64,000 nucleotides of DNA from Sphingomonas sp. OV641 (GCF_900109205.1 NZ_FNZB01000004.1:1-64000); one strand, 5' to 3'. Shown: positions 42,274 through 51,506, counted from the stretch's first letter. Made by a program: numbers and translations. Notes: generated by a model from the sequence alone, not told the origin.

Positions 42274-43266
42274 ATGACATCACGAAGCAGGTTCGCGGCA
42301 GCAGCCGCCATCGCGCTCGCCTTCAATGGCCTGACCACACCGGCCCTGGCGCAAGGCGTCACCGTCCCGCACGCAAAGGGCGAAACCGTTCTGGCAAGCA
42401 CACCGCGCCGTGTCGCCGTGTTCGACCTTGCCACGCTCGACAACCTCACGGCGCTTGGCGTCGATGCGGTCGCCGGCGTGCCGAAGGGCGCGGGGGGCAA
42501 GGGCAATTTCCCACCGCACATCGCGCGCTATGCGGATGCGTCATACCAGAATGTCGGCACGTTGTTCGAGCCCGACACGGCGGCGCTCACCGCGCTGAAG
42601 CCCGACCTGATCGTCGTCGGTGGCCGGTCTGCGCGCAAATATGCGGAGATGCAGGCGATCGCGCCCACCATCGACCTGTCACCGTCGCAAAAGAGCCTCG
42701 CGACCACGGCGATCGAGAACACGCGGACGCTTGGCCGGATCTTCGGCGTGGAGGATCGCGCCGCGACGCGCATCGCCGAGTTCGAGGCGAAGCTTTCGGC
42801 GCTGCATGCGCGGGCGAAGGGGGCGGGCACCGGGCTCGTCCTGTTCGTTGCCGGCGGCGGCGCCATGGTTCACGCGCCCGGCGACCGTTTCGGGACGGCT
42901 TACGACTTCATCGGCATCCGTCCGGCGGTCGCGCCAGCCGCCCCGACCGCGGCCGGTCTGCGACCGGAGGCAGGCTCGCCGGAGGCCGAGGCAGCGGCGC
43001 GCGCACGCGATGCGGCGCTCCAGGCGGGCCTGGCAAGCGATCCGACATGGCTGATCGTTCTCGATCGCGCAGCGGCGACCGGCGCCCCGCCCAGCCCGAT
43101 CGCGCAGCGGCTCGCCGCCGATCCGCGCATCGCGGCCAGCGCCGCATGGAAGGCCGGGCGGGTGATCTACCTTGATCCGAAGAGCTGGTACCTCGTCGGG
43201 CCGGGGATCACTGCCCTGTCCAAGAGCGCCGACGATACGCTGGAGGCCCTCACCGCCGCCCGTTGA
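42274..43266 (+). CDS. Siderophore ABC transporter substrate-binding protein, 330 aa
   Basis: The signal peptide ends at TTPALAQ, and the mature protein is a class III periplasmic binding protein like FatB/YclQ/CeuE: PRRVAVFDLATLDNLTALG, VGTLFEPDTAALTALKPDLI, VVGGRSARKYAEM, IENTRTLGRIFG, LVLFVAGGGAMVH and a final GRVIYLDPKSWYLVGPG. These proteins carry ferric catecholate-type siderophores to an inner-membrane ABC transporter. No permease or ATPase gene follows; the next gene is convergent. The membrane part must be encoded elsewhere or be lost. Confidence 0.88.
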   Translation: MTSRSRFAAAAAIALAFNGLTTPALAQGVTVPHAKGETVLASTPRRVAVFDLATLDNLTALGVDAVAGVPKGAGGKGNFPPHIARYADASYQNVGTLFEPDTAALTALKPDLIVVGGRSARKYAEMQAIAPTIDLSPSQKSLATTAIENTRTLGRIFGVEDRAATRIAEFEAKLSALHARAKGAGTGLVLFVAGGGAMVHAPGDRFGTAYDFIGIRPAVAPAAPTAAGLRPEAGSPEAEAAARARDAALQAGLASDPTWLIVLDRAAATGAPPSPIAQRLAADPRIAASAAWKAGRVIYLDPKSWYLVGPGITALSKSADDTLEALTAAR

Positions 43267-43286
43267 ACGCCGCAAATTGACGCGCG

Positions 43287-43314
43287 GCGCAGGCGGGGAT
43301 CACCCCGCCTGCGC
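43287..43314. terminator. Perfect 12-bp hairpin between convergent genes
   Basis: GCGCAGGCGGGG and CCCCGCCTGCGC pair perfectly around a 4-base loop (ATCA). The methyltransferase stop codon lies partly in the loop. No T-run follows on either strand, so this may be a bidirectional, factor-assisted terminator or barrier. Confidence 0.55.
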
Positions 43315-44598
43315 ACCGGGTACGGCGGTGCCCGCGTTCGCGATCAGGCGAAGCGCGATGCCGCGCTCGGCAAGGCATCGCTCCAGGCTGTCGATCCGCT
43401 CCCGGGCGGCCGCGGCGACATTGAGGACCGGGTGGGCCATTTGCTGCATCATCAGCAACTGGATCGCCTGAAGCAGCGCGTTGGGGTCGCTTGAGAACAC
43501 CGGGAGCCGCATCAGCTCCGCGCCGCTCGCCGGGCCCGTTGCGAGCCGCTCCAGCAGGGGCGTGAAGATCGCCTCCGGGCCGATAACCGGGCCGATCGGC
43601 GTTGCAAAGGTCACCGGGCCGCGAAGCGGTGCGCCCGGCAGCGCGGTGACGCGGATCGCCTCCAGCGCGGCCATGATGGCGGCCGAATCCGCCCGACGCG
43701 GATGCTTCTGGAACAGGTCCATGCGCTGATGCGCGTTGCGGGCGATATCCTTCAGCGCCTCGGCGAGCGCAGGCACGGCGGTCCGCCGGATCAGCGGCTG
43801 CATGCGCGCGGGGATCGACATCGACAGGTCGAGATTGTTGAAGACATCGGCGCTGCCGACATAGGCCAGCCCCGCCGCGCCGACCCGCTGGTGCAGGTCC
43901 GCGCAATGCTCCGGCCGCCAATGGTCGGTCAGGAACTCATGGGCAAGGTCGGCGGGATCGCGCCGCATCATGTTGGTGAAGTGGCGGCGCATCGCCGGCT
44001 GATCGGCAAAGGCGCCATGTTCCACCATCGTCTCGAGCAGCTTCATCCCGGTCTGCACCTTGCGCACCGAGCCGCCGGGCATGTGATGGGCGCACAGGTT
44101 GAGCATGTGTTGAAAGGGCGCCAGCTCGGTCGAGCCGGGATGGCACATGTAATGCAGATAGAGCAGGCCCCCTGCCGCGAGGCTGCGCGAGGCAATGTCG
44201 AGAATGCGCGCTTGCTGCTCGGGTGCGACCCAGGACCACACGCCGTGGCAGGTGACGAAGTCGAAGCGTTGCTGGTCGCGCGCGGCGAAGGACGCGAAGT
44301 CGGCATGGACGAACGCGACGTTGGCGATCCCGCTCGCCGCGGCCGCGTCACGAGCGGCGTCAAGGTGCGCCGCGTTGAAGTCGACACCGACGAAGCGTGC
44401 CTGCGGATGGCACGCGGCGGCCACCAGCAGGTTGATCCCCTGCCCGCATCCCAGCTCGCACAGCGAGAAGGCCCCGTCCACATCCGGCGGCGTCATGCCC
44501 AGGAAGCGTGCCACGGTTGCGAGCCAGAGCGGCTGCATCTCCTTGTAGAAGAACGCCGGGTAACGGGTGTCGGTGACATAGCCGGCCGTCCAGCTCAT
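43300..44598 (-). CDS. SAM-dependent methyltransferase with regulatory domain, 432 aa
   Basis: Residues 1-200 form a class I methyltransferase: the SAM motif CELGCGQGINLLVAA near residue 45, VGVDFNAAHLDAARD, VAFVHADFASF and FDFVTCHGVWSWV. The rest matches the methyltransferase regulatory domain described in this group (MTTase-associated, with MRRDPADLAHEFL and VGSADVFNNLDLSM). A short N-terminal segment YVTDTRYPAFFYKEM precedes the SAM motif, as in these proteins. ATG 44598 is chosen after AGAGGCGGG. The substrate is unknown; the gene faces the siderophore unit but is not in its operon. Confidence 0.82.
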   Translation of the reverse strand: MSWTAGYVTDTRYPAFFYKEMQPLWLATVARFLGMTPPDVDGAFSLCELGCGQGINLLVAAACHPQARFVGVDFNAAHLDAARDAAAASGIANVAFVHADFASFAARDQQRFDFVTCHGVWSWVAPEQQARILDIASRSLAAGGLLYLHYMCHPGSTELAPFQHMLNLCAHHMPGGSVRKVQTGMKLLETMVEHGAFADQPAMRRHFTNMMRRDPADLAHEFLTDHWRPEHCADLHQRVGAAGLAYVGSADVFNNLDLSMSIPARMQPLIRRTAVPALAEALKDIARNAHQRMDLFQKHPRRADSAAIMAALEAIRVTALPGAPLRGPVTFATPIGPVIGPEAIFTPLLERLATGPASGAELMRLPVFSSDPNALLQAIQLLMMQQMAHPVLNVAAAARERIDSLERCLAERGIALRLIANAGTAVPGAQAG

Positions 44599-44959
44599 GC
44601 CCGCCTCTGCCTTGAGGTGTTCACCATGTGACGATGGTCGTGCAACAGATTGTCCCCCGGCGTCGCGGTCCACCGCCGATAGATCGACGTCGAAAGGCTT
44701 GATCGCACCGCCCCAGCTGCGAATGGCTCTCAATAGTTGCCGATGCGCCATGGTTGCAAGGGGCTCGGCCAAAGAGACACAGATCGACAAAGAAACAGGA
44801 GCCCCCCGTTCGGCGGGATCATGAAGGGCTCTGCCCGCACGCCGCTCCTGCCCCTGAATGCGGCGCACCGCCGACGGAGCACGTCACCCGATCGGGCGGC
44901 CAATATCGCGTCGCGCCACCCTCGCCGGAACCGGCGCCAGATCGGCCCGTTCGCTTGCC
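44599..44959. other. Divergent promoter region, no gene seen
   Basis: This 361-base interval separates the methyltransferase from the MscS gene. It holds a purine-rich stretch (AAGAGACACAGATCGACAAAGAAACAGGAG near 44774, part quoted here in two pieces: AAGAGACACAGATCG, ACAAAGAAACAGGAG), which could be a leader with a ribosome site. The open frames present do not look like proteins. Confidence 0.45.
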
Positions 44960-45940
44960 ATGCAGCCCGTCACCCCGCCGCCGGTGAAGAACCCGGTCGA
45001 TCTGATCACCGCCAAACTCCACATCTTCGCCAACGATTTCTTCCTGCAGCTGCCAAATATCCTGGGCGGCTTGGTTTTCATCGTGATCGGCTGGTTCGCG
45101 GGCAAGCTGATCGCGCGGGGGGTGCGCAAGGCCTTCCGCCACAAGGGGCTGGTGGACCTCGGCGGCGTGCTCGCCTCGCTGGTGTTCGGTCTGGTCGTCG
45201 CCGCCGCGGTGATGGTCGCGGCCGTGATCGTCTTTCCCAGCGTGAAACCGGTCACGATCATCTCCAGCCTCGGCATCGGCACGGTGGCGATCGGCTTCGC
45301 GTTCAAGGATATCCTGCAGAACCTGCTTGCCGGAATCCTGCTTCTCATCAACCGGCCGTATCGTCGCGGCGACCAGATCGTCGTCAAGGATTTCGAAGGC
45401 ACGGTGGAGCACATCCAGAGCCGCGCCACGCTGATCAAGACCTATGACGGGCGCCGCGTCATCATCCCCAATGCGGACGTCTATACCTCGCCCGTGGTGG
45501 TCAACACGGCGTTCGAGCACCGCCGCAGCCAGTTCGACGTCGGGATCGGGTATGGCGACGATCCGGCCGAGGCCTGCCGGATCTTCACGGAAGCGGTGGC
45601 CGGGGTGGAGGGCGTCGAGGCGGATCCTGCGCCCGAGGTGCTGCCATGGGGGCTCGACGACAATTACGTCACGCTGCGCGCACGCTGGTGGACCGATTCC
45701 AAGCGCACCAACGTCGTCCACATCCAGGCCAAGGTCATCCTGGCGATCTACCAGGCCGCCAAGGACGCTGCGATCGACCTGCCGTTCCCGACCACGGTGA
45801 TGCTGTTCCACGATCAGAGCGAGGAAAGCGATGGCGACCGGGAGCGCCAGCGCGAAGGCTGGCCGGCCGGCGCGAAGCCGCCCCGTCCGCGTCGTCTCGC
45901 CGCCCGCCCCCGCGCCGATGCTGACGCCGACGCCGAATGA
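44960..45940 (+). CDS. MscS-family mechanosensitive ion channel, 326 aa
   Basis: Three membrane helices and the pore helix region (IISSLGIGTVAIGFAFKDIL, then LAGILLLINRPYRRGD) precede the MscS beta domain (VVKDFEGTVEHIQSRATLIK, VIIPNADVYTSPVVV), the normal order for small-conductance channels that open under hypo-osmotic tension. The C-terminus adds an Arg/Pro/Ala/Asp-rich tail of about 35 residues. ATG 44960 is where recognisable sequence begins. It is first in a three-gene operon; the antiporter follows after 13 bases. Confidence 0.9.
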   Translation: MQPVTPPPVKNPVDLITAKLHIFANDFFLQLPNILGGLVFIVIGWFAGKLIARGVRKAFRHKGLVDLGGVLASLVFGLVVAAAVMVAAVIVFPSVKPVTIISSLGIGTVAIGFAFKDILQNLLAGILLLINRPYRRGDQIVVKDFEGTVEHIQSRATLIKTYDGRRVIIPNADVYTSPVVVNTAFEHRRSQFDVGIGYGDDPAEACRIFTEAVAGVEGVEADPAPEVLPWGLDDNYVTLRARWWTDSKRTNVVHIQAKVILAIYQAAKDAAIDLPFPTTVMLFHDQSEESDGDRERQREGWPAGAKPPRPRRLAARPRADADADAE

Positions 45941-45953
45941 ACGGCGGCGCCCG

Positions 45954-47225
45954 ATGACCAACGCCTTAAGGCTATCGCCGTTCGACGCGGCCGCGATCCT
46001 GATCGTGCTCGCCGCCGCGCTCGGCTATCTCAACTTCCGATTTCTGAAGCTGCCCTCCTCGATCGGGCTGACGATCATGGGGGCGGTCGCCTCGCTGATC
46101 GTCGTCGCGCTGGATCGCGTGCTGCCCGGTTCGGGGCTGGCGCATGACGTGGCCGGGTTCATCGCCGGCATCGATTTCCACACCACGCTGATGGAAGGGA
46201 TGCTGTCGTTCCTGCTCTTCGCGGGCGCGCTGCACGTCGACTGGCATGAAATGCGGCGCGGGCGCTGGGCGATCCTGGTCCTCAGCACGATTGGCGTGGT
46301 TTTATCGACCGTGCTGGTCGGTGGCGGCTTCCTGCTGCTCGCCCGCGTGATCGGCTTCGACGTGCCGGCGATCTGGTGCTTCGTGTTCGGCGCGCTGATC
46401 AGCCCGACCGATCCGGTATCGGTGATGGGCGTGCTGAAACGTGCCAAGGTTTCTCCGACGCTGGAGGCGACCGTGGCGGGCGAAAGCCTGTTCAATGACG
46501 GCGTTGGCGTGGTGATCTTCTCGATCCTGCTCGCGTCCGCCGTGTCGGGCGCCGACTTCTCGATCCTCGAAGGCGTCCGGCTGTTCGCGGTCGAGGCCGG
46601 CGGGGGCATCCTGCTCGGGCTTGCCATCGGCGGAATCGCGTTTCGCGCGATGCGCTCGATCGACGATTACAAGGTGGAGGTGCTGATCAGCCTGGCAGTC
46701 GTGATGGGCGGCTATGCCGTCGCGCACCCGCTTCACGCCAGCGGCCCGGTAGCCATGGCGGTCGCTGGCCTCATCATCGGCAATGCCGGCGTGGCGCATG
46801 CCATGAGCGAGACGACGCGCGATTACCTGCACAAATTCTGGGATCTGGTCGACGACATCCTCAACACCGTCCTGTTCCTGCTGATCGGGCTGGAGGTGGT
46901 GACGATCCCCGCGGACCTGCGGCTCCTGATACTGGGCATCGCGGCCATCCCGCTGGCGCTCGCTGCGCGCGCATTGTCGGTGATCCTGCCGCTGCGCGCG
47001 ATCCGGCCGACCCGCGCCCATGACGTCGTGGTTCCGGCGACCTTGATCTGGGGCGGGCTGCGCGGCGGCATCTCGGTGGCACTGGCGCTCGGGCTGCCGG
47101 AGGGGCCGGCGCGAGCGTTGATCCTCGCCGCGACCTATGTGGTCGTCCTGTTCTCCGTCATTATCCAGGGCGGCACGATCGAGCGCCTGCTCGATCGTCT
47201 GTCCGCCCGCGGAACCGCGTCGTGA
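45954..47225 (+). CDS. Na+/H+ antiporter, CPA1 (NhaP) family, 423 aa
   Basis: About twelve hydrophobic segments include the CPA1 signatures GALISPTDPVSVMGVLK and ESLFNDGVGVVIFSILL (the acidic residues used in cation transport), and near the end WGGLRGGISVALALGLP. CPA1 proteins exchange Na+ or K+ for H+ across the inner membrane. ATG 45954 is chosen; an in-frame ATG upstream overlaps the MscS tail. The stop overlaps the next start (GTGA). Placement with MscS points to ion or osmotic homeostasis. Confidence 0.9.
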   Translation: MTNALRLSPFDAAAILIVLAAALGYLNFRFLKLPSSIGLTIMGAVASLIVVALDRVLPGSGLAHDVAGFIAGIDFHTTLMEGMLSFLLFAGALHVDWHEMRRGRWAILVLSTIGVVLSTVLVGGGFLLLARVIGFDVPAIWCFVFGALISPTDPVSVMGVLKRAKVSPTLEATVAGESLFNDGVGVVIFSILLASAVSGADFSILEGVRLFAVEAGGGILLGLAIGGIAFRAMRSIDDYKVEVLISLAVVMGGYAVAHPLHASGPVAMAVAGLIIGNAGVAHAMSETTRDYLHKFWDLVDDILNTVLFLLIGLEVVTIPADLRLLILGIAAIPLALAARALSVILPLRAIRPTRAHDVVVPATLIWGGLRGGISVALALGLPEGPARALILAATYVVVLFSVIIQGGTIERLLDRLSARGTAS

Positions 47226-48628
47226 AGGCGCACCTGCTGCGCATCGCCGACCGGCTGCGCGAAAGCTATTGGTTCGTGCCGACGATCATGGCGATCGGCG
47301 CTCTGCTGCTGGCGCTGACGATGGTATATATCGACAGCCATAGCGGGTCGCACTGGATGGATCGCTTCCCGTGGCTCTACGCCGCCCGGCCGGAGGGGGC
47401 GCGCAGTCTGCTCTCCTCGGTCGGTGGCGCGATGATCGGCGTCGCCGGTACCACCTTCTCGGTCACCATGGCGGCGGTGGTCTACGCCTCCGGCCAATAT
47501 GGCCCGCGGCTGCTCAGCAACTTCATGTCCGATCGCGGCAATCAGGTGACGCTGGGCACGTTCATCGCGACCTTCATCTATTCGCTGATGGTCGTGCGCA
47601 CGATCCGCTCGCCGGGAGAGACGGTCGGCGAGGTGGGCTTCGTGCCGCAGCTCGCGGTGCTGGTCGGCGTCATCCTCGTGCTGTGCTCGATCGCCGTCCT
47701 GATCTTCTTCATCCACCACGTCCCCAGCCGGATCCACATCAACAGCGTGATCGAGCGGATCGGTGATCGGTTGCTCGCCGAGATCGACAATCGCTTCCCG
47801 GTGTTCGTCGGCCGACCGCTCGACGAGAGCGCCGACGATGATCGCATCCCGGATGCGTTTCGCCTCGATGCGAGCCCCGCGGCGATCGAGCGGCGTGGGC
47901 CGGTGCGGGCGAAGGATAATGGCTATATCCAGCTGATCGACGAGGAAACGCTGCTCGATACTGCGCGCGCCAATGACCTGATCCTGCGCCTGCAATATCA
48001 GCCGGGCGACTTCACGCATCGCGGCAGCGTGCTGGTCGAGGCGTGGCCGGCCGAGGCGCTGGACGAGGATGCCACGGCGGCGCTGCGCACCGCCTTCGCA
48101 ATCGGATCGCGCCGCACCGCGCTGCAGGATCTGCGCTTTCTGATCGACGAGCTGGTGGAGATTGCGGCGCGGGCACTGTCGCCCGGCGTCAACGATCCGT
48201 TCACGGCCAATTCCTGCCTCGACTGGCTCGGCGCAGCGCTGGCGGACCTTGCCCGGCGCGACCTGCCGTCGCGGCTTCGCGCAGACGAGGACGGCGTCTT
48301 GCGCATCATCGCCCATCCGATGACGTTCGCCGGTTTCGTCGAGCGCGGCTTCGGGGCGCTCGCGCAATATGCCTCGGCCGACAAGATCGCCGGCCAGCAT
48401 TTCCTTGCGGCCCTCGGTGATGTCGCGCTGAGCTGCGAGGCACCCGAACGGATCGCCACGCTGGTGCTGCAGGCCAAGCAATTCCGTGATCTTGCCGAGC
48501 GCGCCTTGTCCGGCGCCAGCCGCGAGGCCGTCCTCACCCGCGCCGACGAACTGCTCCGCGCGCTTGCCGAACCCGATTACAAGCGCCGGCTGCGCGACGG
48601 CAATGCATGGCTGGGCGGCACCGCGTGA
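47222..48628 (+). CDS. DUF2254 domain membrane protein, 468 aa
   Basis: An N-terminal helix, a LSSVGGAMIGVAGTTFSVTM segment and PRLLSNFMSDRGNQVTLG are characteristic of DUF2254. Four helices lie in the first 190 residues, followed by a soluble domain containing LRLQYQPGDFTHRGSVLVE and ARALSPGVNDPFTANSCLDW. The function is unknown; its GTG start overlaps the antiporter stop, so it is translated with it and is probably involved in the same ion or envelope function. Confidence 0.85.
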   Translation: MKAHLLRIADRLRESYWFVPTIMAIGALLLALTMVYIDSHSGSHWMDRFPWLYAARPEGARSLLSSVGGAMIGVAGTTFSVTMAAVVYASGQYGPRLLSNFMSDRGNQVTLGTFIATFIYSLMVVRTIRSPGETVGEVGFVPQLAVLVGVILVLCSIAVLIFFIHHVPSRIHINSVIERIGDRLLAEIDNRFPVFVGRPLDESADDDRIPDAFRLDASPAAIERRGPVRAKDNGYIQLIDEETLLDTARANDLILRLQYQPGDFTHRGSVLVEAWPAEALDEDATAALRTAFAIGSRRTALQDLRFLIDELVEIAARALSPGVNDPFTANSCLDWLGAALADLARRDLPSRLRADEDGVLRIIAHPMTFAGFVERGFGALAQYASADKIAGQHFLAALGDVALSCEAPERIATLVLQAKQFRDLAERALSGASREAVLTRADELLRALAEPDYKRRLRDGNAWLGGTA

Positions 48629-48739
48629 TGCCGTGGCGCTCCAACCTGGTACTATGGTGCCGGCGTGCGGCTGGTTTCCGCTTACATTCTAGTGACTTTC
48701 ATTCCATGATCCCCGAAACGCGACAAGGCGAGTGAGGGG

Positions 48740-49303
48740 ATGCCGGTGGACGAGGTGACAAGGGCGCGGCTCACCGACGCGCTGCATCGCACCGCCAGGC
48801 GCGATCCGCGCGCCTTTCGCCTTGTCTACAAGATGACGGCGGCGAAGCTTTTCGGCATTTGCCTGCGTATCTGCGGCGAACGAAAGGCAGCAGAAGACGT
48901 GTTGCAGGACGTCTATCTCACGGTGTGGACCAGGGCCGACGGCTTCGATGTCGCGCGCGGCAGTGCGATCGCCTGGCTGGCGACGATCGCGCGCAACCGC
49001 TCGATCGATTGGCGCCGCACCAACGGCCGCCCCCATGCGCCGGTCGAGGCGCTCGACGCGATCGCCGATCCGGCCCCGCTGACGTCCGAGGCGCTGCTGG
49101 CGGACGAGCGCGAGCGGTTGCTGCACTTCTGTCTTGGAACGCTGGAGACGAACCAGCGCACGGCGATCCGAACCGCTTTCTTCGAGGGGCTGACCTATGC
49201 GGAACTGGCCGAGCGCGTGGCGGTGCCGCTCGGCACGATGAAGAGCTGGGTTCGGCGTGGCCTGATGAAGCTGCGGGAGTGCCTCGATGCCGCTGACGCC
49301 TGA
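48740..49303 (+). CDS. ECF RNA polymerase sigma factor, 187 aa
   Basis: Sigma region 2 (RDPRAFRLVYKMTAAKLFGI, EDVLQDVYLTVWTRADGF, AWLATIARNRSIDWRR) and region 4 (FFEGLTYAELAERVAVPLG then MKSWVRRGLMKLRE) are complete, with no C-terminal extension. This resembles SigK-type ECF factors. ATG 48740 lies right at GAGGGG; a GTG two codons further has better spacing and may be the true start. It overlaps its anti-sigma gene by 17 bases, the usual arrangement for co-regulated partners. No cognate promoter pair was identified with confidence. Confidence 0.93.
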   Translation: MPVDEVTRARLTDALHRTARRDPRAFRLVYKMTAAKLFGICLRICGERKAAEDVLQDVYLTVWTRADGFDVARGSAIAWLATIARNRSIDWRRTNGRPHAPVEALDAIADPAPLTSEALLADERERLLHFCLGTLETNQRTAIRTAFFEGLTYAELAERVAVPLGTMKSWVRRGLMKLRECLDAADA

Positions 49304-49982
49304 CGACAGCATCACCGCGGCGGAACTCGCGCTCGGCCTCCTCGAGGGGGAGGAGCGCGCTGCTGCCCTGCGCCGCGTCGCGGCCGAGCCGGAGTTCGCG
49401 CAGGAGGTGGACACGTGGCGGACGCGCTTCGCGGCGCTCTACCCGAGCTACCCCGAGGTAGAGCCACCCGCGTGGATGGAGGGGCGCTTGATGGCGGCGG
49501 TCGACAATGCGCGGCCCTGGCGCTGGGCGACCGGCGCGGCTTCGGCGCTCGCCGCGTGCCTTGCGCTGGCGCTCGTTCTGCGTCCCGCGGACGTGCCACC
49601 GCCCTCCCCTGGGCCAGCACCACGACCAGCCGCGCCGGCGCCGATCACCTATGCCGCCGCGATGACGCCGGCCGATGGCAAGGAGGGCGCCGCGTTTGCG
49701 GCGCTGTTCGACGCGGCACGCGGCCAGGTGCGCGTGCCGACCGCGATCGAGGTGCCGACCGGCAAGGTCGCCGAACTGTGGCGCATCGGCGCGGATGGCG
49801 TGCCGCATTCGCTGGGCCTGCTGACCGCCACCGGAACCACGGCGATCGCGCTCAGCGCCGCCGATCGCGCCGCGCTCGCCGCCGGTGCCACGCTGGCGAT
49901 CTCTATCGAGCCGCCCGGCGGCTCACCGACCCGGCTGCCCACCGGGCCGATCGTAGCAACGGGCGCGCTGACGCGGATATAA
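49287..49982 (+). CDS. RskA-like anti-sigma factor, 231 aa
   Basis: A short cytosolic N-terminus (ELALGLLEGEERAAALRRVA) of the zinc-less anti-sigma type, one membrane helix (TGAASALAACLALALVL), a Pro-rich linker and a periplasmic RskA domain (FDAARGQVRVPTAIEVPTGK, ELWRIGADGVPHSLGLL) are visible. It should hold the upstream sigma factor at the membrane until proteolysis in response to an envelope or redox cue. No conserved HxxxCxxC zinc motif is present. Confidence 0.9.
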   Translation: MPLTPDDSITAAELALGLLEGEERAAALRRVAAEPEFAQEVDTWRTRFAALYPSYPEVEPPAWMEGRLMAAVDNARPWRWATGAASALAACLALALVLRPADVPPPSPGPAPRPAAPAPITYAAAMTPADGKEGAAFAALFDAARGQVRVPTAIEVPTGKVAELWRIGADGVPHSLGLLTATGTTAIALSAADRAALAAGATLAISIEPPGGSPTRLPTGPIVATGALTRI

Positions 49983-50088
49983 TCGGCACAAAGAAGCGCG
50001 AAAGTATTAACCTAGCTATTCAGCGCCTCGTAGCAAGTCTCCATAGTAGTAGCGCGCAAGACTTCGCGACTTTTCATTGCTGGTGCAT

Positions 50089-50128
50089 CCCATGTGAGAA
50101 ATATTCGTATCTTCCGCGGTCACATGGG
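50089..50128. promoter_or_regulatory. Inverted repeat whose 3' arm enters the ribosome site
   Basis: CCCATGTGA (50089-50097) and TCACATGGG (50120-50128) form a perfect 9-bp inverted repeat with a 22-base spacer. The last bases belong to the GGGAGAG Shine-Dalgarno sequence of the RTX gene starting at 50139. It may be an operator, or an RNA hairpin that hides the ribosome site. Confidence 0.5.
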
Positions 50129-50138
50129 AGAGACTGAA

Positions 50139-51506
50139 ATGGCAACGATCAACGGCAGCCGGACGCGTGACGATTCGGCAGGGTACAGCCTCGCCTACCT
50201 CAACGGCGTCGCGAGGGATTTCGGCACCGGTTACGACTTTGTGAGGTTCGGCAACCGCGAAGGACTGTTCACGCAGGTTCGCCTGACCTTCACCAGTGCC
50301 GAGGTCGGCAACAATGTGGCCAATGATGCCGGCACGCTGGCCAATCAGGATGGCGGGCTCGCGGTGCGCGTACAGGGCGAGGATGCGTCCGGCGCGCTGA
50401 CCGGCGGGATCGGCCGCTTCGACGATGAAGGCATCAGCTTCGTTTCCGACGGCACCTTCACCTTCGACGTGCGCGATCTCGTCAGCGGCACCGCGCGCGG
50501 CGACCAGTTCGACATCGTGCGCCTTGGCACATCCGGCGCCGACTACTACGCCGAGGGCGGCACGACGGCGAACGTCTACATCAACGGCGGCCAGGGCAAT
50601 GACGACATCAAGGGCGGCCTGGGCAATGACTTCCTGGTCGGCGGCGCGGGCAATGACACGCTGAACGGTGGCCGCGGCGGCAACGACAGCTTCCTTGGTG
50701 GTGGCGGCAACGACACGATCACCGGCGGCGCCGGCGACGACATCGCGATCTTCAACATCTCGACCGACGGGATGGACATGGTCGATCTGGGCAAGGGCAG
50801 CGACACGGTGATCGTATCCGCCGCCGCGGAGACCACCCAGGTGCGCCTGACGTTCACCAGCGCCGAGGTCGGCAACGGCAGCGCGCTCGACGCAGGTACG
50901 CTCGCCAATCAGGACGGCGGGCTTGCGGTACGGATGCAGGCGGAGGGCCGCGGCGACGCGCTGGTCGGCCAGGTCAGCCGCTATGACGACGAAGGCGTCA
51001 CCTTCACCTCCTCCACGCCGACGCTGACCTTTGACGTGCGCGATCTCGTCAGCGGCACCGCGCGTGGCGATCAGTTCGCATCGGTGCACCTGGGCACCAA
51101 GGCGGGCGAGATCATCGACTTCAGCACCGCCACGACCGCCACTTATGTCAACGGCGGCGCGGGTAACGATCGCATGACCGGCGGCGAGGCGAACGATTTC
51201 CTCGTCGGCGGCGCGGGCAATGACCGGCTGATCGGCGGGCTGGGTGACGACCAGCTGCTCGGCGGTGCCGGCAACGACACGTTCGTGTTCCGCGACACGC
51301 CGGGCGATGACACGATCGTCGACTTCGTATCGGGCACCGACAAGATCGACCTCAGCGCGTTCGACATCGCCGCCGAGGATGTGACCGCCGTGACGAACGG
51401 CGCGAACACGACCTTGTTCGTCAACGTTTCGGGCGATCTGACACCCGATTTCACCATTACGCTGACGAACGCGGGGCCGCCGGTGGCAAGCGACTATATT
51501 CTCTGA
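50139..51506 (+). CDS. RTX-type calcium-binding protein with duplicated module, 455 aa
   Basis: Nonapeptide RTX repeats that bind Ca2+ are evident twice (GGQGNDDIKGGLGNDFLVGG, and GGAGNDRLIGGLGDDQLLGG). A preceding module (TQVRLTFTSAEVGN, LANQDGGLAVR, TFDVRDLVSGTARGDQF) occurs at about 50271 and again at 50837, a 189-residue duplication. The C-terminus (VDFVSGTDKIDLSAFDIAAE, ending DYIL) looks like a type I secretion signal region. No T1SS genes are near. ATG 50139 is preferred, six bases after GGGAGAG. It follows the anti-sigma gene and is a plausible sigma target. Confidence 0.88.
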   Translation: MATINGSRTRDDSAGYSLAYLNGVARDFGTGYDFVRFGNREGLFTQVRLTFTSAEVGNNVANDAGTLANQDGGLAVRVQGEDASGALTGGIGRFDDEGISFVSDGTFTFDVRDLVSGTARGDQFDIVRLGTSGADYYAEGGTTANVYINGGQGNDDIKGGLGNDFLVGGAGNDTLNGGRGGNDSFLGGGGNDTITGGAGDDIAIFNISTDGMDMVDLGKGSDTVIVSAAAETTQVRLTFTSAEVGNGSALDAGTLANQDGGLAVRMQAEGRGDALVGQVSRYDDEGVTFTSSTPTLTFDVRDLVSGTARGDQFASVHLGTKAGEIIDFSTATTATYVNGGAGNDRMTGGEANDFLVGGAGNDRLIGGLGDDQLLGGAGNDTFVFRDTPGDDTIVDFVSGTDKIDLSAFDIAAEDVTAVTNGANTTLFVNVSGDLTPDFTITLTNAGPPVASDYIL

